Virus record (IMG/VR): IMGVR_UViG_3300014502_000335
Coordinates: 1 to 46,814 of that record
Strand: one strand, 5' to 3'
Length of the DNA: 46,814 nt
Source: a virus
Below are positions 1 through 9,349 of this stretch, in pieces (the stretch's first letter is position 1; every line of letters starts with the position of its first letter). A program made the translations under genes and the position numbers. The notes below the pieces were generated by a model. It ran no database searches, was not told where the DNA came from, and saw only the letters and a program-made list of their open reading frames with translations.

Positions 1-48
1 AACGTGACGTTTGTGGCCATTCGTGTTGAAGACGAGTCAGAACGCTAG
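1..48 (+). CDS. 3' end of an upstream gene (partial)
   Basis: The first 15 codons of frame 1 (ending VEDESER) run to a TAG at 46-48. The start lies outside the window. By position upstream of the tail assembly chaperone and tape measure it could be the end of a tail gene, but 15 residues are too few to tell. It is on the same strand as everything downstream. Confidence 0.35.
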   Translation, partial: NVTFVAIRVEDESER

Positions 49-89
49 TAATATCAGGTAGTTGTCTGTAGATGATGAATTGTTGTTGA

Positions 90-251
90 CAGGTTTCTAG
101 ACTTATAGCCACGCTGCCTTCAAAACTGTCACTTGATCCAAAGGATGCACCATCTTGTTTGTGTGGTTGTGGACAGAAAGTAACTGAGAGTAAATACAAG
201 AAAGGTACTTGGAATTGGTTTATTCCAGGTCATCAGCACCATGTCAGGTAG
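90..251 (+). CDS. short Cys/His-rich ORF without a standard start codon
   Basis: An open frame running from just after a TGA (87-89) to TAG at 249-251. Its second half reads like a small zinc-binding phage protein: a CLCGCGQ cluster followed about 20 residues later by GHQHH, giving Cys and His ligands. No ATG, GTG or TTG lies in frame, so it would need a rare start (ATA 105, CTG 114 or 126) or is the remnant of a longer gene. Small C-x-C-G-C-G proteins of this type are common in phages, but their role is unknown. I report it because the motif is unlikely to arise by chance. Confidence 0.3.
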   Translation, partial: QVSRLIATLPSKLSLDPKDAPSCLCGCGQKVTESKYKKGTWNWFIPGHQHHVR

Positions 252-282
252 TAGCCTGGTGGACAAACAGGAGAGATGAAAC

Positions 283-774
283 ATGAGAGACAAAGATCTA
301 GCCACAGCTCCAGTTCCCAAGATCAAGGACTTCTTCATCAAGTTCACTATGCCTGATGGGCAGGTGCTTGAGGGTCAATTCACGACCAAGAAGTTGAGCA
401 TCAAGGGTATCACAGCAATCCAAGTCCGAAAGATTCAGCTCAACGGTGGCTACTACTTCGACGAAGACAAGCCAGGGGTGGGTATCGACGAGCAGACGGA
501 CTGGACCAACTACATGATTGCTCATCTGGAGCAGTCGCTGGTTCGCAAACCAAACTGGTGGAACCTGGATGAAATCAGCGAAGTCGATCTTCTGATCGAG
601 GTCTTCAAGCAGGTGGCTGCTTTCGAGAATAGCTTCACCTCCCCTCCTAGAAGAGCCGCTGTCGATCTTCCAGGCAGCCAAGGAGATAGCGGCACAACGA
701 ATCAGGAATCCGGGGCTGCTGGACACGTTGCGCCGATGGGCCGAGGAGAAGTACCACCTTCCCTGGAACCATGA
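283..774 (+). CDS. tail assembly chaperone, short (unshifted) form
   Basis: 163 residues, ATG preceded by a good AGGAGA ribosome site. It lies directly before the tape-measure gene, the usual place of the gpG/gp24-type tail assembly chaperone that coats the tape measure during tail building. Residues 1 to about 120 look like a folded protein, including the stretch LIEVFKQVAAFENSF. The last 45 residues (from about TSPPRR) are Gly/Pro/Ser-rich and look like out-of-frame reading, while convincing coding continues in another frame. This is the arrangement of chaperone genes that make a short and a frameshifted long product. Function is inferred from position and architecture, not from a recognised domain. 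Confidence 0.6.
   Translation: MRDKDLATAPVPKIKDFFIKFTMPDGQVLEGQFTTKKLSIKGITAIQVRKIQLNGGYYFDEDKPGVGIDEQTDWTNYMIAHLEQSLVRKPNWWNLDEISEVDLLIEVFKQVAAFENSFTSPPRRAAVDLPGSQGDSGTTNQESGAAGHVAPMGRGEVPPSLEP
640..655 (+). other. candidate programmed frameshift site (+1 or -2) in the tail chaperone
   Basis: Frame 1 coding changes to frame 2 coding somewhere between the frame-2 stop at 593-595 and about position 660. The frame-1 codons here are TCC CCT CCT AGA AGA: a proline run followed by tandem AGA codons, which are rare in many bacteria. Moving from frame 1 to frame 2 needs a +1 (or -2) slip. The frame-2 protein is convincing from about 650 (IFQAAKEIAAQRIRNPGLL) but has no ATG or GTG. Frameshifting in tail chaperone genes is well established (mostly -1, with -2 in Mu and +1 in phage PSA). 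The exact slip point is inference. Confidence 0.45.
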
Positions 775-1123
775 GGCGTTACAGAGCCAGACACTGATCG
801 AGTTATTGGTTTCGTTCTGGGAGGATTATTACGAAGATCATCCTCTGGAAGCAAAGAAGGGCAAGGATGGTGAAGTAGTTTTCGAAACTGGTGATCAGTT
901 CATTGACAAGTGGGAGAAGGAACTGGCAATGGGACTGACACCTGATCTTCTTGAAGGCTTACCTTCGTGGCACAGGGACAAGGCTGAGCGGGCTCAGAGA
1001 GAGTACGAGAAGCAACAGAAAGCTATCCTTGAAGGAGATGACTTCGATGATGATGGTGGCTTCTCTGATGCTTATCCAGAGCCTGTAGTTTCTCCTCATC
1101 TTCCAGTTCTGGGACGAAGGTAG
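728..1123 (+). CDS. tail assembly chaperone, C-terminal extension (frame-2 part)
   Basis: The nominal ORF begins at a TTG (728) with no ribosome site, but good coding in this frame extends back to about 650 without any start codon. It is therefore most likely the T-part of a G/GT-type fusion joined to the 283 gene by a frameshift. The extension is Trp- and acid-rich (RRWAEEKYH, SFWEDYYEDH) with a long charged helix near its C-terminus. It ends 3 bases before the tape-measure ATG. In this family the extended product binds the tape measure while the short form binds tube protein. If no shift occurs, it would be a separate 131-residue protein of unknown role. Confidence 0.55.
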   Translation: MRRWAEEKYHLPWNHEALQSQTLIELLVSFWEDYYEDHPLEAKKGKDGEVVFETGDQFIDKWEKELAMGLTPDLLEGLPSWHRDKAERAQREYEKQQKAILEGDDFDDDGGFSDAYPEPVVSPHLPVLGRR

Positions 1124-1126
1124 ATC

Positions 1127-3376
1127 ATGCCTGCAGCCAATGACAAAGTAATCCTTTCGATCAAGCTTGAGCTGAAAGAAGCTCAGAAGGAGCTTAAGCA
1201 GCTCAAGGCTCAAGTTGTCGATCTGCAGAGCAAGGGTGACAAAGGCGAGAAGGTAGATAAGACTCGTCGCACCAAAAGGACGAAAGAGGAACAAGCAGCC
1301 CATAAAGAGAAGCTTCATCGGTATCATGAATGGCTTAGACTGCAGAAGAAAGAGAGTGAAGGTAGCAAGGAAGTAACTGCTCAAACCAAGAAGCAGCACA
1401 TCCTACTGCGAGACATGAGTGGGATGCAGAAGCGAATGCAGGAGAGAGTTGCTGCTTTCGCCAAGAAGCATCCTTGGCTGACCGCTTCGGCAAGGGGAGT
1501 CAGCCATGTACCCAGGATGGCAGCCAGAGGTGTTGGCTTCATAGGCAGGACCGCAGCAGCTCTTGGTAGCGGCATTCTTGGCTTCGTGATGGGTGGCATC
1601 CAGCAAGCCTATGGAGTCCACCTTGGTATCCAGCAAGCGATGGGTGGCGTCACAGGGATGGGGACACTGAGGGGCTACAAAGCTGGCACTCGTGTGTCTG
1701 GGGTTGGTGGCGGGCGGCTTGGATACATGCAGGGTCAAACCTGGCAGCATGCAGCTCAGGTTGGTAGAGCTACAGGGAACATCGGAGCGGTCTACAGGGC
1801 TCAGCAGCTCGCCAGAGCGGGTGGTGGGATGGATGTTGGTGAGGCTGCTGGCATCATGGGGCAGTTCCGCCAAGGTGGGATCGAGTTCGGCAACGAGGCA
1901 ATCGGGAAGGGTGGCAAGGGAACCAAGATCCTGGAGCGAGTTATCGCTGCAGGTATGGCTACAGGGTTAGAGAAAGCCAGGCTCCCTGAGTATCTGCACG
2001 GTGTCAGCCAATTCGTAGAGATGCAAGGAGGTCGTCAGACAGGTGTTGTTGATGTCAAAGGTATAACTGCAGGTCTGAATATGATCATGGGCATGCCCGG
2101 TATGACTGGAAAGAGGGGCATGGACATGGCCATGAAGTTGGATCAAATGATCACTTCTCCAGGTGGTGGAGAAGCTGGTCAAGCTTTGGCGTTAAGAGCA
2201 CAAGGTTTTGGTTTACCGGGTGGGACTGCTGACTACTATGGTGCAATAAAGCAACAACAGAGAGGTTTAGCTGGTCCTGGTGGTGCTCAAAGTCTGGTTA
2301 ATATGATTAAGCAGGTTTATGAGGAGGGTGGTGGCAATCTAAAAGCTGGTGGTAAGGCCGATATCAATCAACAATCTAATTTGATGCTGAGTGATATTAG
2401 TAAATTGACTCTTGATCAGGTTGAAAGCCTTGCAGATATGATTGGTCAGGGCAAGTCTCTGGAGGAAATTGAGAAGAAGATTGAGGAAGCAGTAAAAGAG
2501 AGTGGACCTATTGATAAGCAGGCGTTAGATGCAACCAAAAAGGGGTTCACTGATACTCTTAAGAGACTAGCTGGTATTGAAAAACATCAGGATGATTTAG
2601 GTAAAGCATTTCAAAAACCAATTGAAGACATAGAAAACTTCCAGTGGGCTGCACTTGGAGAAGTAGTAAAGTTCTTTAATGAACATAAGAAAGAGATGTA
2701 TGACAGTCTCAAGGCAATGGGGGACTGGGCTAGGTCAAAGGTAGTCCCAGTCGTTAAAGCTGGTGCTGAAGAATATGGGAAATCAAGAGAGAAGTTAGGA
2801 AGAGGAGTTGTTGGTTCGGCTTTGTCTGCAGTTGGAGCAGCGGCAGATGAAGCTCATACACGAGCTAACATAGAAGAAGCCAACAGGGGATTAGCAGAAA
2901 CAAGAAAGAAGTATCCTCAGTTCCCTCTTAGTAGAATAAAGGAAATCCATTCTAAGCAACGTCAGATAGATGCAATAGATAAGAAGTTCAGAGATGATGA
3001 ACATTCAATAGAAGAAAGACATGAACTCGAAAGATTGGAAAGTGCTGCACTCTCCAAGGAAGAACAAGCTGAGAAGAATGTAGAGACTCAGAAAGAGGCA
3101 GCTGCAAAAGAGCTAGAGAATGCTCGTCAGAGGATGAACAGAACTGGAGCTGAGCGAGGGGCAGAAAGAGCCAGAAGAATCATTGGTACTGGTGGCTCAT
3201 CCACAGCAGCAACTGCAGCTGGTGCTATCTCGGCTAGTACCGAGGCGTTTGGTGCAGCCATGGGCATCAAGCCACCTCCACCCCCAGTTTCGGCAAAAGT
3301 TGAAAAGCTGCTGATCACTCAACCAACTCCAGTACATCCTGGTGTCAAGCCAACTAAGTCGATGCTGAACCAATGA
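1127..3376 (+). CDS. tail tape measure protein
   Basis: 749 residues. The N-terminal 120 residues are a Lys/Glu-rich coiled coil. A Gly/Ala-rich stretch with hydrophobic segments follows (about residues 130-260, e.g. GSGILGFVMGG), then further long helices ending in charged coiled coil (about 590-690) and a Pro-rich tail. This is the typical tape-measure layout: it sets tail length and is injected at infection. Position right after the chaperone pair and before the hub supports the call. GAAGGT lies upstream of the ATG. The stop overlaps the next start (ATGA). Base composition shifts from GC-richer in the first third to AT-richer later, which may reflect mosaic origin. Tail length depends on protein length, but no figure is derived here. 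Confidence 0.85.
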   Translation: MPAANDKVILSIKLELKEAQKELKQLKAQVVDLQSKGDKGEKVDKTRRTKRTKEEQAAHKEKLHRYHEWLRLQKKESEGSKEVTAQTKKQHILLRDMSGMQKRMQERVAAFAKKHPWLTASARGVSHVPRMAARGVGFIGRTAAALGSGILGFVMGGIQQAYGVHLGIQQAMGGVTGMGTLRGYKAGTRVSGVGGGRLGYMQGQTWQHAAQVGRATGNIGAVYRAQQLARAGGGMDVGEAAGIMGQFRQGGIEFGNEAIGKGGKGTKILERVIAAGMATGLEKARLPEYLHGVSQFVEMQGGRQTGVVDVKGITAGLNMIMGMPGMTGKRGMDMAMKLDQMITSPGGGEAGQALALRAQGFGLPGGTADYYGAIKQQQRGLAGPGGAQSLVNMIKQVYEEGGGNLKAGGKADINQQSNLMLSDISKLTLDQVESLADMIGQGKSLEEIEKKIEEAVKESGPIDKQALDATKKGFTDTLKRLAGIEKHQDDLGKAFQKPIEDIENFQWAALGEVVKFFNEHKKEMYDSLKAMGDWARSKVVPVVKAGAEEYGKSREKLGRGVVGSALSAVGAAADEAHTRANIEEANRGLAETRKKYPQFPLSRIKEIHSKQRQIDAIDKKFRDDEHSIEERHELERLESAALSKEEQAEKNVETQKEAAAKELENARQRMNRTGAERGAERARRIIGTGGSSTAATAAGAISASTEAFGAAMGIKPPPPPVSAKVEKLLITQPTPVHPGVKPTKSMLNQ

Positions 3377-6183
3377 CAGCTCCTACTACATCTGATCCTT
3401 TTGGGTCAGAGGTTTTTGATATCCCAAGGCAGCATACCAAGTGCATCGCTGTGGTGCATTCTCATGTGACTGACAATCCATTTGGTGGAGTGATTGACTG
3501 TACGAAAGACATCATCAATTGTGATATCAGTAAGACCATTAAAGGTGGTGGTCAAGCTACTTTCGTTCTCGTACCACGTAAGAACTATCTAAATCTGATC
3601 TTCCCCAATGACTATGTAAATATCTACTTTGATGTTGGTGACGGTCGTGGACGTATCCGCACCTTCTTTGGATATGTTGATAGAGTCAGTCGGTCTATCA
3701 GCACTGATTCCAGCACGGGTGCCACTACGACTCGATTCCACGTACAGTGCTCTGACTTCACTAAGGCATTCGACAAGGCTCAGGTCTACTTCAACCCAGC
3801 CGTAGCCAAGAGAGTAGATCTGATCAACGAATGGGCGGGGGGTGGAAACATTGGAGGAACTGAGCTGCAGGTGATGGGTGTGGCCATGAGTGGCTCACCT
3901 GCGGACATTGTGTTGTCCTTGGCTCATCTTCTGTTTGGATTCAATGCACAATTCATCCTGCCCAAGAACTACCCAGTACCCAATCTGAAGGAGAGTCGAG
4001 CGGCCAGAAACAAATGGGCCAGGGAGAGACTATCTCAAGATGTTCTTAGGTCAGTTGGTTCCTCTAGTATTGTTGATTTTGAAGCTAGAGTAAGACAAGC
4101 AGCGGAACAGCTAGCAGAGCAGAAGGCTAAGATAGGTCAAGACATTTCAATGAGCCTTGGTGGGTCGCCTGTAAAGCTACTCTTAAAGCCTGACACACAA
4201 GTCAGTATCGAATCCTTGAATGATGTTATGACCGCAGTAAACCTTCCAACTAACTACTTCCAATCACAGGAATGGAGAACTGCACGAACTGTTGAGCGAG
4301 TCACGGCTGATGGCTTCCCAGCAAGTCTTCTGGATCTAATCGATTTCAGATATGTCGAATGGGAAGCTATTGATGGATACATTACTGATGCAGCGGTCTG
4401 CAGAGCCGAGGGTAGTCTCTGGTCTTTGATGAATTCGTGGTCAAATGGTGAACTTCTCAATGAGCTGTTCTGTGATCTCAGACCAATGCCACCGGATGCT
4501 CCAAATGGTAATGGATATGGTAAGGAGAGCGATGAGCTAGGAATGAACGTTGGATGGTCTGATGAGTTCAACAGTTCTGCAGCAGCGGTGAGATTCGCTC
4601 CTTGTCTTGTGATGAGAGAGTATCCATTTGGCACAATAGATGAGATTGATCCACCTAGTGATCTACTGGTGTTAGGAAAGACAATTGGTCCAGTAGTTGT
4701 TGGTGCATTGTTTTCTAAAGAACCTGGAGAACCTGGTCGCAAGGTCATAACTGTTCCGGCTATGAATCCAAATGTGATGGCTGAAACAGGAGGTTCGGCA
4801 ACTGCGAAGAAGCACCTGGATGTAGCTGTCATCAGTGTTCATGACATCATCCAAGAGAACATTGGTCGTAGTGATGACAACCATGTGAATCTTCTTGAGG
4901 TATACAGCGACCTAAGTAGTGGATCTATCTATAACTCAAAGTTTCTGACTCAGGAAGTGCAACCAGTTATCTCATCCATCAATGTAATGAGACATGGGCT
5001 GAGAGTAAGATCTTATTCAACTAAGTTTGCCAGATTTAGCTTTGGTCAAAAGAGTGCCAAGACTCTTGCAGAGACAAAAGCTATTACAGCACAGGCTATC
5101 AAAACTGTAGATGCGCTGCGATTCCTGTGGCCTCTTCAGGGTATCCCACAATCTCCTAGACCTCCTTCGTTGGCGTTTGGTTACAAGCGGACCACAACTG
5201 CAACACCTCATCCTCATGGTGGAATAGATATCATGGCGGCGGCAGGAACCATTGTTTTGGCTGCTGCAGATGGAAAGGTTCGTGTAGCAAAGGCTATACC
5301 TCTTTCCTTCAAGCGTGGTGGACCAGGTATGCTTCTGGTTAACCATGGGTCAGATGACTCAGGTTATTGGCAGACTCAGTGCTTTCATGTTGACCCAACA
5401 TCATTTGCTGAGTTTGGAATTAAGAATGGAACATCAGTAAAAAGAGGAGACCCAGTTTGTCGAGTTGGTTTTCTTCAATCTGGATCACATCTTCATTTTG
5501 AGACTATGTTGGATGGGATCAAAGTAAATCCAGAGCTGTACTTTGGTGATATTACTCTGAAGACCATTCCTCCAGTAGCTGACCAACCAAGTGAAACAGT
5601 CAAAGAGAATGAGAGACTTGGTGTAGATAGTATTAACAACAGAAGGCTTCTGGTTCGATGGGCTTTGATAGTAGATCATTGGTTCCAGCACAACTTAGAG
5701 TACCTTACTGGTACATTCTCAACAAGAGCCTTCCCGGAGATTCGAGTAGGGTATCGATTGGATATCAAAGAAAGGAATGAATCTTACTATGTTGAAGGTG
5801 TGAACCATAGTTGGTCGTATCCTAATGCTATGCAATCTACCTTCACAGTCAGTCGTGGTCAGCGAAACAACCCATTTCCGATTCACGTACTACCAGGCTC
5901 TGAGCACTTTGGTGGGATGAGAGGAAAGACTGGTAGTAGGTTAGCCGAGTTCTTTCATGTCATGGACACCAGTGCTACAGAGCGGGCAACAGGTGATCGC
6001 AAAGACATACCTGAGGATGGGATGAATCTTGTAGATACACCAATTATGCAACTGTGGGCTCAGAAGCAACAAGGTTACATTGCTTCAGATTCTTCAGCAC
6101 CAGATGATCAGTTGGCCACAACAAGCAGCACTCCATATCTAGATCTGAAGAAGGGAGATGTTGGGGGAGGGAAGAATGTCTGA
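3373..6183 (+). CDS. baseplate/tail hub protein with embedded M23 peptidase
   Basis: 936 residues. The N-terminal third resembles phage hub proteins (gp27/gpD type): beta-rich, with FFGYVDRV typical of that fold. Residues about 590-725 carry an M23 (lysostaphin-type) zinc endopeptidase: HxxxD at H615 and D619 (HPHGGIDI) and HLHFE at H706/H708. The remaining C-terminal part returns to hub-like sequence. The enzyme would cut peptide cross-links of peptidoglycan while the tail penetrates the wall. It starts at the ATGA overlap with the tape measure and itself overlaps the next gene. The M23 ligands are directly visible; the hub assignment rests on order and fold-like sequence. Confidence 0.8.
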   Translation: MTAPTTSDPFGSEVFDIPRQHTKCIAVVHSHVTDNPFGGVIDCTKDIINCDISKTIKGGGQATFVLVPRKNYLNLIFPNDYVNIYFDVGDGRGRIRTFFGYVDRVSRSISTDSSTGATTTRFHVQCSDFTKAFDKAQVYFNPAVAKRVDLINEWAGGGNIGGTELQVMGVAMSGSPADIVLSLAHLLFGFNAQFILPKNYPVPNLKESRAARNKWARERLSQDVLRSVGSSSIVDFEARVRQAAEQLAEQKAKIGQDISMSLGGSPVKLLLKPDTQVSIESLNDVMTAVNLPTNYFQSQEWRTARTVERVTADGFPASLLDLIDFRYVEWEAIDGYITDAAVCRAEGSLWSLMNSWSNGELLNELFCDLRPMPPDAPNGNGYGKESDELGMNVGWSDEFNSSAAAVRFAPCLVMREYPFGTIDEIDPPSDLLVLGKTIGPVVVGALFSKEPGEPGRKVITVPAMNPNVMAETGGSATAKKHLDVAVISVHDIIQENIGRSDDNHVNLLEVYSDLSSGSIYNSKFLTQEVQPVISSINVMRHGLRVRSYSTKFARFSFGQKSAKTLAETKAITAQAIKTVDALRFLWPLQGIPQSPRPPSLAFGYKRTTTATPHPHGGIDIMAAAGTIVLAAADGKVRVAKAIPLSFKRGGPGMLLVNHGSDDSGYWQTQCFHVDPTSFAEFGIKNGTSVKRGDPVCRVGFLQSGSHLHFETMLDGIKVNPELYFGDITLKTIPPVADQPSETVKENERLGVDSINNRRLLVRWALIVDHWFQHNLEYLTGTFSTRAFPEIRVGYRLDIKERNESYYVEGVNHSWSYPNAMQSTFTVSRGQRNNPFPIHVLPGSEHFGGMRGKTGSRLAEFFHVMDTSATERATGDRKDIPEDGMNLVDTPIMQLWAQKQQGYIASDSSAPDDQLATTSSTPYLDLKKGDVGGGKNV

Positions 6184-7450
6184 CGTAATCAGACCAGGTG
6201 GTGGTGTATATCCATCAGCTGAGCAGAAATACGTCGATGAGGATGTTGGTAAGCATCAGTCATTTATGCTGGGTATTATTCTTGTTGTGAATCCTTCTGA
6301 TGATAAAGACAATCTGTTAGCCAGAAGTGACCAGCAGAGTCGTGGTATCCATCACGAATGCACGGTTCTGGCAGGTACTGACTTGTACCATCCTGATATC
6401 TTCTTTCAACATGTGGTTCTGCCACCCATGCGGCACAGCGGGATGGATAACTTTGAGGAGGACCTGCCTCGGGGTTGTAGCCAGCTGATTGATGGCTCTA
6501 CCTGGAATGGTAATCAAAACGTCGATTATAACAAGTTAGATGGAGAGTGGTGTTTGTTAGGTTTCTTGAATGGTAGCCAACAGTGGCCATTCATTGTTGC
6601 TTGGTGGCCTCATCCAGCAGATAGGTTTAACCCTGCAACTAGTGGTCAGGCGTTCGACAGACAGTCTTTGGTACAAGCTGATCCAATTAAGAATCGATTT
6701 CGTTCGATCAGAGTTATCAATGGTGTGATGACGTTAGTGAATCGTGAAGGTAGTATCTACCTCGATACGTCACAAGGTGGACGTAGCATCAACACCAAGG
6801 ATGGAAAGTATGGTATCACCAAATATGATAAGGGTGGTCATGTTCAGATTGACGTTAAGAAGACTGCTCAACTGGAAATCAACTTTAATGAGAAGTCTGA
6901 GAAAGGTCCCCGTATTGGGGCTGGAAGCGAAGATGACTCTCCGATTCATGACCCAGATCTTCCTCACCCTGACCAGCCAGTCGTAGGGACGACTCCAGAG
7001 CCTAGGGAAACCACCAGAACGTACCTAAGAGGTACAGCTTACCATCTCAAGATCAAGACCAGTGGTCTTGAGTTGGTGTGTGAGGATACGTCGTCTGCTG
7101 GTGGGGAAACAGGTGTTATCAATACCAGTGTTCCAGTAAATCTCGGTGCAGACAAAGCACAGCAACCAGCTATGCTTGGCAATCTATTTGTGACTCCATT
7201 CAATCAAGTACTGACTCAGTGGAATGCCTTGAATGGCAAACTGTCAGCACTGATGACTGCTCTTGCAACACTGATGAATGCTTTGGCTGCAATGTTCCCT
7301 CCAGCAACACCAGTTGCTACAGCAACGACTCAAGTAGCAACTGAGATAACTACATTGACCACAAATATAACAACTTTGATATCAGATGGAGTTCCAGCAG
7401 CATCTGATTCCGGACCAGGTTATCTAAGCCCTAATGTGAAGCTGCGTTGA
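6176..7450 (+). CDS. baseplate spike protein, gp5/gpV-like
   Basis: 424 residues. I chose ATG 6176 because a strong GGGGGAGGG ribosome site lies just before it; an upstream TTG (6158) is less likely. The N-terminal half has the oligosaccharide-binding-fold style of gp5/gpV spike proteins (GEWCLLGFLNGSQQWPFIVAWW), followed by a beta-rich region (residues about 180-230) expected to form the spike needle. The C-terminal 80 residues are Ala/Thr-rich with a helical trimerisation-like stretch. The protein sits on the hub and pierces the outer membrane. It overlaps the hub gene by 8 bases. No lysozyme domain is visible, consistent with the peptidase being in the hub instead. Confidence 0.7.
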   Translation: MSDVIRPGGGVYPSAEQKYVDEDVGKHQSFMLGIILVVNPSDDKDNLLARSDQQSRGIHHECTVLAGTDLYHPDIFFQHVVLPPMRHSGMDNFEEDLPRGCSQLIDGSTWNGNQNVDYNKLDGEWCLLGFLNGSQQWPFIVAWWPHPADRFNPATSGQAFDRQSLVQADPIKNRFRSIRVINGVMTLVNREGSIYLDTSQGGRSINTKDGKYGITKYDKGGHVQIDVKKTAQLEINFNEKSEKGPRIGAGSEDDSPIHDPDLPHPDQPVVGTTPEPRETTRTYLRGTAYHLKIKTSGLELVCEDTSSAGGETGVINTSVPVNLGADKAQQPAMLGNLFVTPFNQVLTQWNALNGKLSALMTALATLMNALAAMFPPATPVATATTQVATEITTLTTNITTLISDGVPAASDSGPGYLSPNVKLR

Positions 7451-7460
7451 GGAGTCATTG

Positions 7461-9347
7461 ATGGCAGAAGATAAGCTGGTTCAGAGATCATCACTTTCAA
7501 ATCCTGATCCCAGGTTCTGGGGTTTCAGTGGTGGTCGAGCAACCAAAGAGCTGGCGAAGCTTTTCGTCATTGGTTTATGGGATCTACAAGATCAAGGTTT
7601 CATCATCTATAAGGAACCATTAAATGGAGGCAGTGGTTTTCAGGCGAAAAGCCTTGCGATGTACTACTTCACTACTCCTCCTCAGACCCATGAGATCTCA
7701 GAACCTGCTTCGGTGCAGATTGTTCCGACTCAAGATGGTGGAAAGTTTGTCGAGTCACAGGGAAATCTCTTCAAGGATATCCGTCTGGCTGGCACTGTAG
7801 GGTTCCGCCCGAATCCTATCTCTAATGAGCTGTTCCCTGGTCTTGAGGAAGCTGGCGGTCCTAGAATAGACAAGCCACCAGTGGTCATGAACTTCCTGAA
7901 GGATGAGCGTGGTCTTGATCCAAAGGAAGTAACTGGCTTTGATGAGCTGGTTTATCTTCGCAACATATTCCGTGCCTACTTCGATGTAAAAGCAGATCCA
8001 GAGTGGGCGAATCGCATTGTAATGATTTTCATGAATACGAAAGAAAGTGAGCTGTATACTGTAGAGCCAATCAATTTCACTACCTCAAGAGATAAGTCCA
8101 GTCCTCTTAGCTGGCGGTACAATATCTCACTTAGAACATTGTTCAAGTGGAATGAAACTATCAGTATGGCTAAAGATCCACTGAATTGGTATCAGTCAAT
8201 TCAAAGTGCATCTCAGACATTGAGGAAGGTCTGTCAAGATATTGCTACTTCCTTGCATCAGATAGCCAATCTGATCACTTACTTTGCTAATCTTCCGGCT
8301 AACTTGGTTAACAGCATTATGAATTGTGCAATGACGGTTTACAATGGAATCAATGCAATCAGGAACGCTGGTGCCAGCTTTGCCGACACAGTAACGCAAA
8401 CTCTCGTCAACACCCTCAAGAGTCAGACCAATGAGCTGAGGAGTGTATTTGATACGAAGTACACTCCAGGTGTTAATGATCCTCCAGACGGTCTGATGGC
8501 AGATGATATTGGTTCAGCTCGCTGGGCTCTTACAAAACTCTCACGATGTGCAGAAACTCTGCTGTCTTTGGATTCTTTGTGGGTGCAGTCTAAGCAAGTT
8601 CAGGTTTCCGATTACAGCAAAGCTTATCATGATGAATATGGGAACCCACCCTACAATTCTGGTTCTGCTCTTACAGTTCAGAATATCAAGCTTTCGGCAT
8701 CAGCTACTGAGGTAGAAGTTGTTGGTGTGACTGACATTCGAGCATTGGCCAAGCAGTATCTTGGTGATGAATCCAAATGGAAGATGTTGGCAATTCTGAA
8801 CAACCTGAAGCCGCCCTACGTTTCAGCGGTTCGTGGAGATGGAGTTCTTGCCCCGGGTGACAAGCTACTGATCCCAAAGAATCAAGGCACTGAGCAAAGT
8901 CAGGTTTCCCGAGCCATCAATACTGATCCTGCCATGGAAGCTCAGTCTCCCATGATGAAGAAGTACGGTCGTGATCTTCTCATTAGTGACAGTGGAACTG
9001 ATACAGCAGGAGCTGACCTGCAGGTCGGGCAGCGGGGGGATCTTGCCACCAACGAAGGTCTACCAAATGTCGATCAGGCAATGAAGATTAAGTTCTCCAC
9101 AGAACAGGGAGAGTTGGCTATTCATCCTGATTTTGGTGCGAAGTATCCCATTGGTACCAAAATCACAATGTTGAGGATTCAGGAGTTCTACATCTCGACA
9201 CGACAAACGTTTCTCTCTGATCCTAGAATTCAGTCGATCAATTCAATGAAGATAGCATCTGATGGAGATAGAGTTTATACCAGTTCGAAACTGAAGTTGA
9301 AGGACACCAATCAAGAGCTGCCTGTTACGTTCGCAGTGAGGAGATAG
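7461..9347 (+). CDS. baseplate protein with LysM and gp25-like domains
   Basis: 628 residues from ATG 7461, preceded by GAGGAG. The N-terminal region (about 1-230) is a beta-rich phage tail domain I cannot name. A helical linker follows. Residues about 419-470 look like LysM (ALAKQYLGDESKWKMLAILN, then GDKLLIPK). Residues about 537-628 resemble GPW/gp25 baseplate-wedge proteins (GELAIHPDFGAKYPIG, FLSDPRI). In contractile tails gp25 joins sheath to baseplate; LysM domains hold tail proteins together or bind peptidoglycan. The order spike, LysM/gp25, gpJ is as in many myoviruses. The fusion of LysM and gp25 in one chain is notable. Confidence 0.7.
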   Translation: MAEDKLVQRSSLSNPDPRFWGFSGGRATKELAKLFVIGLWDLQDQGFIIYKEPLNGGSGFQAKSLAMYYFTTPPQTHEISEPASVQIVPTQDGGKFVESQGNLFKDIRLAGTVGFRPNPISNELFPGLEEAGGPRIDKPPVVMNFLKDERGLDPKEVTGFDELVYLRNIFRAYFDVKADPEWANRIVMIFMNTKESELYTVEPINFTTSRDKSSPLSWRYNISLRTLFKWNETISMAKDPLNWYQSIQSASQTLRKVCQDIATSLHQIANLITYFANLPANLVNSIMNCAMTVYNGINAIRNAGASFADTVTQTLVNTLKSQTNELRSVFDTKYTPGVNDPPDGLMADDIGSARWALTKLSRCAETLLSLDSLWVQSKQVQVSDYSKAYHDEYGNPPYNSGSALTVQNIKLSASATEVEVVGVTDIRALAKQYLGDESKWKMLAILNNLKPPYVSAVRGDGVLAPGDKLLIPKNQGTEQSQVSRAINTDPAMEAQSPMMKKYGRDLLISDSGTDTAGADLQVGQRGDLATNEGLPNVDQAMKIKFSTEQGELAIHPDFGAKYPIGTKITMLRIQEFYISTRQTFLSDPRIQSINSMKIASDGDRVYTSSKLKLKDTNQELPVTFAVRR

Positions 9348-9349
9348 CT

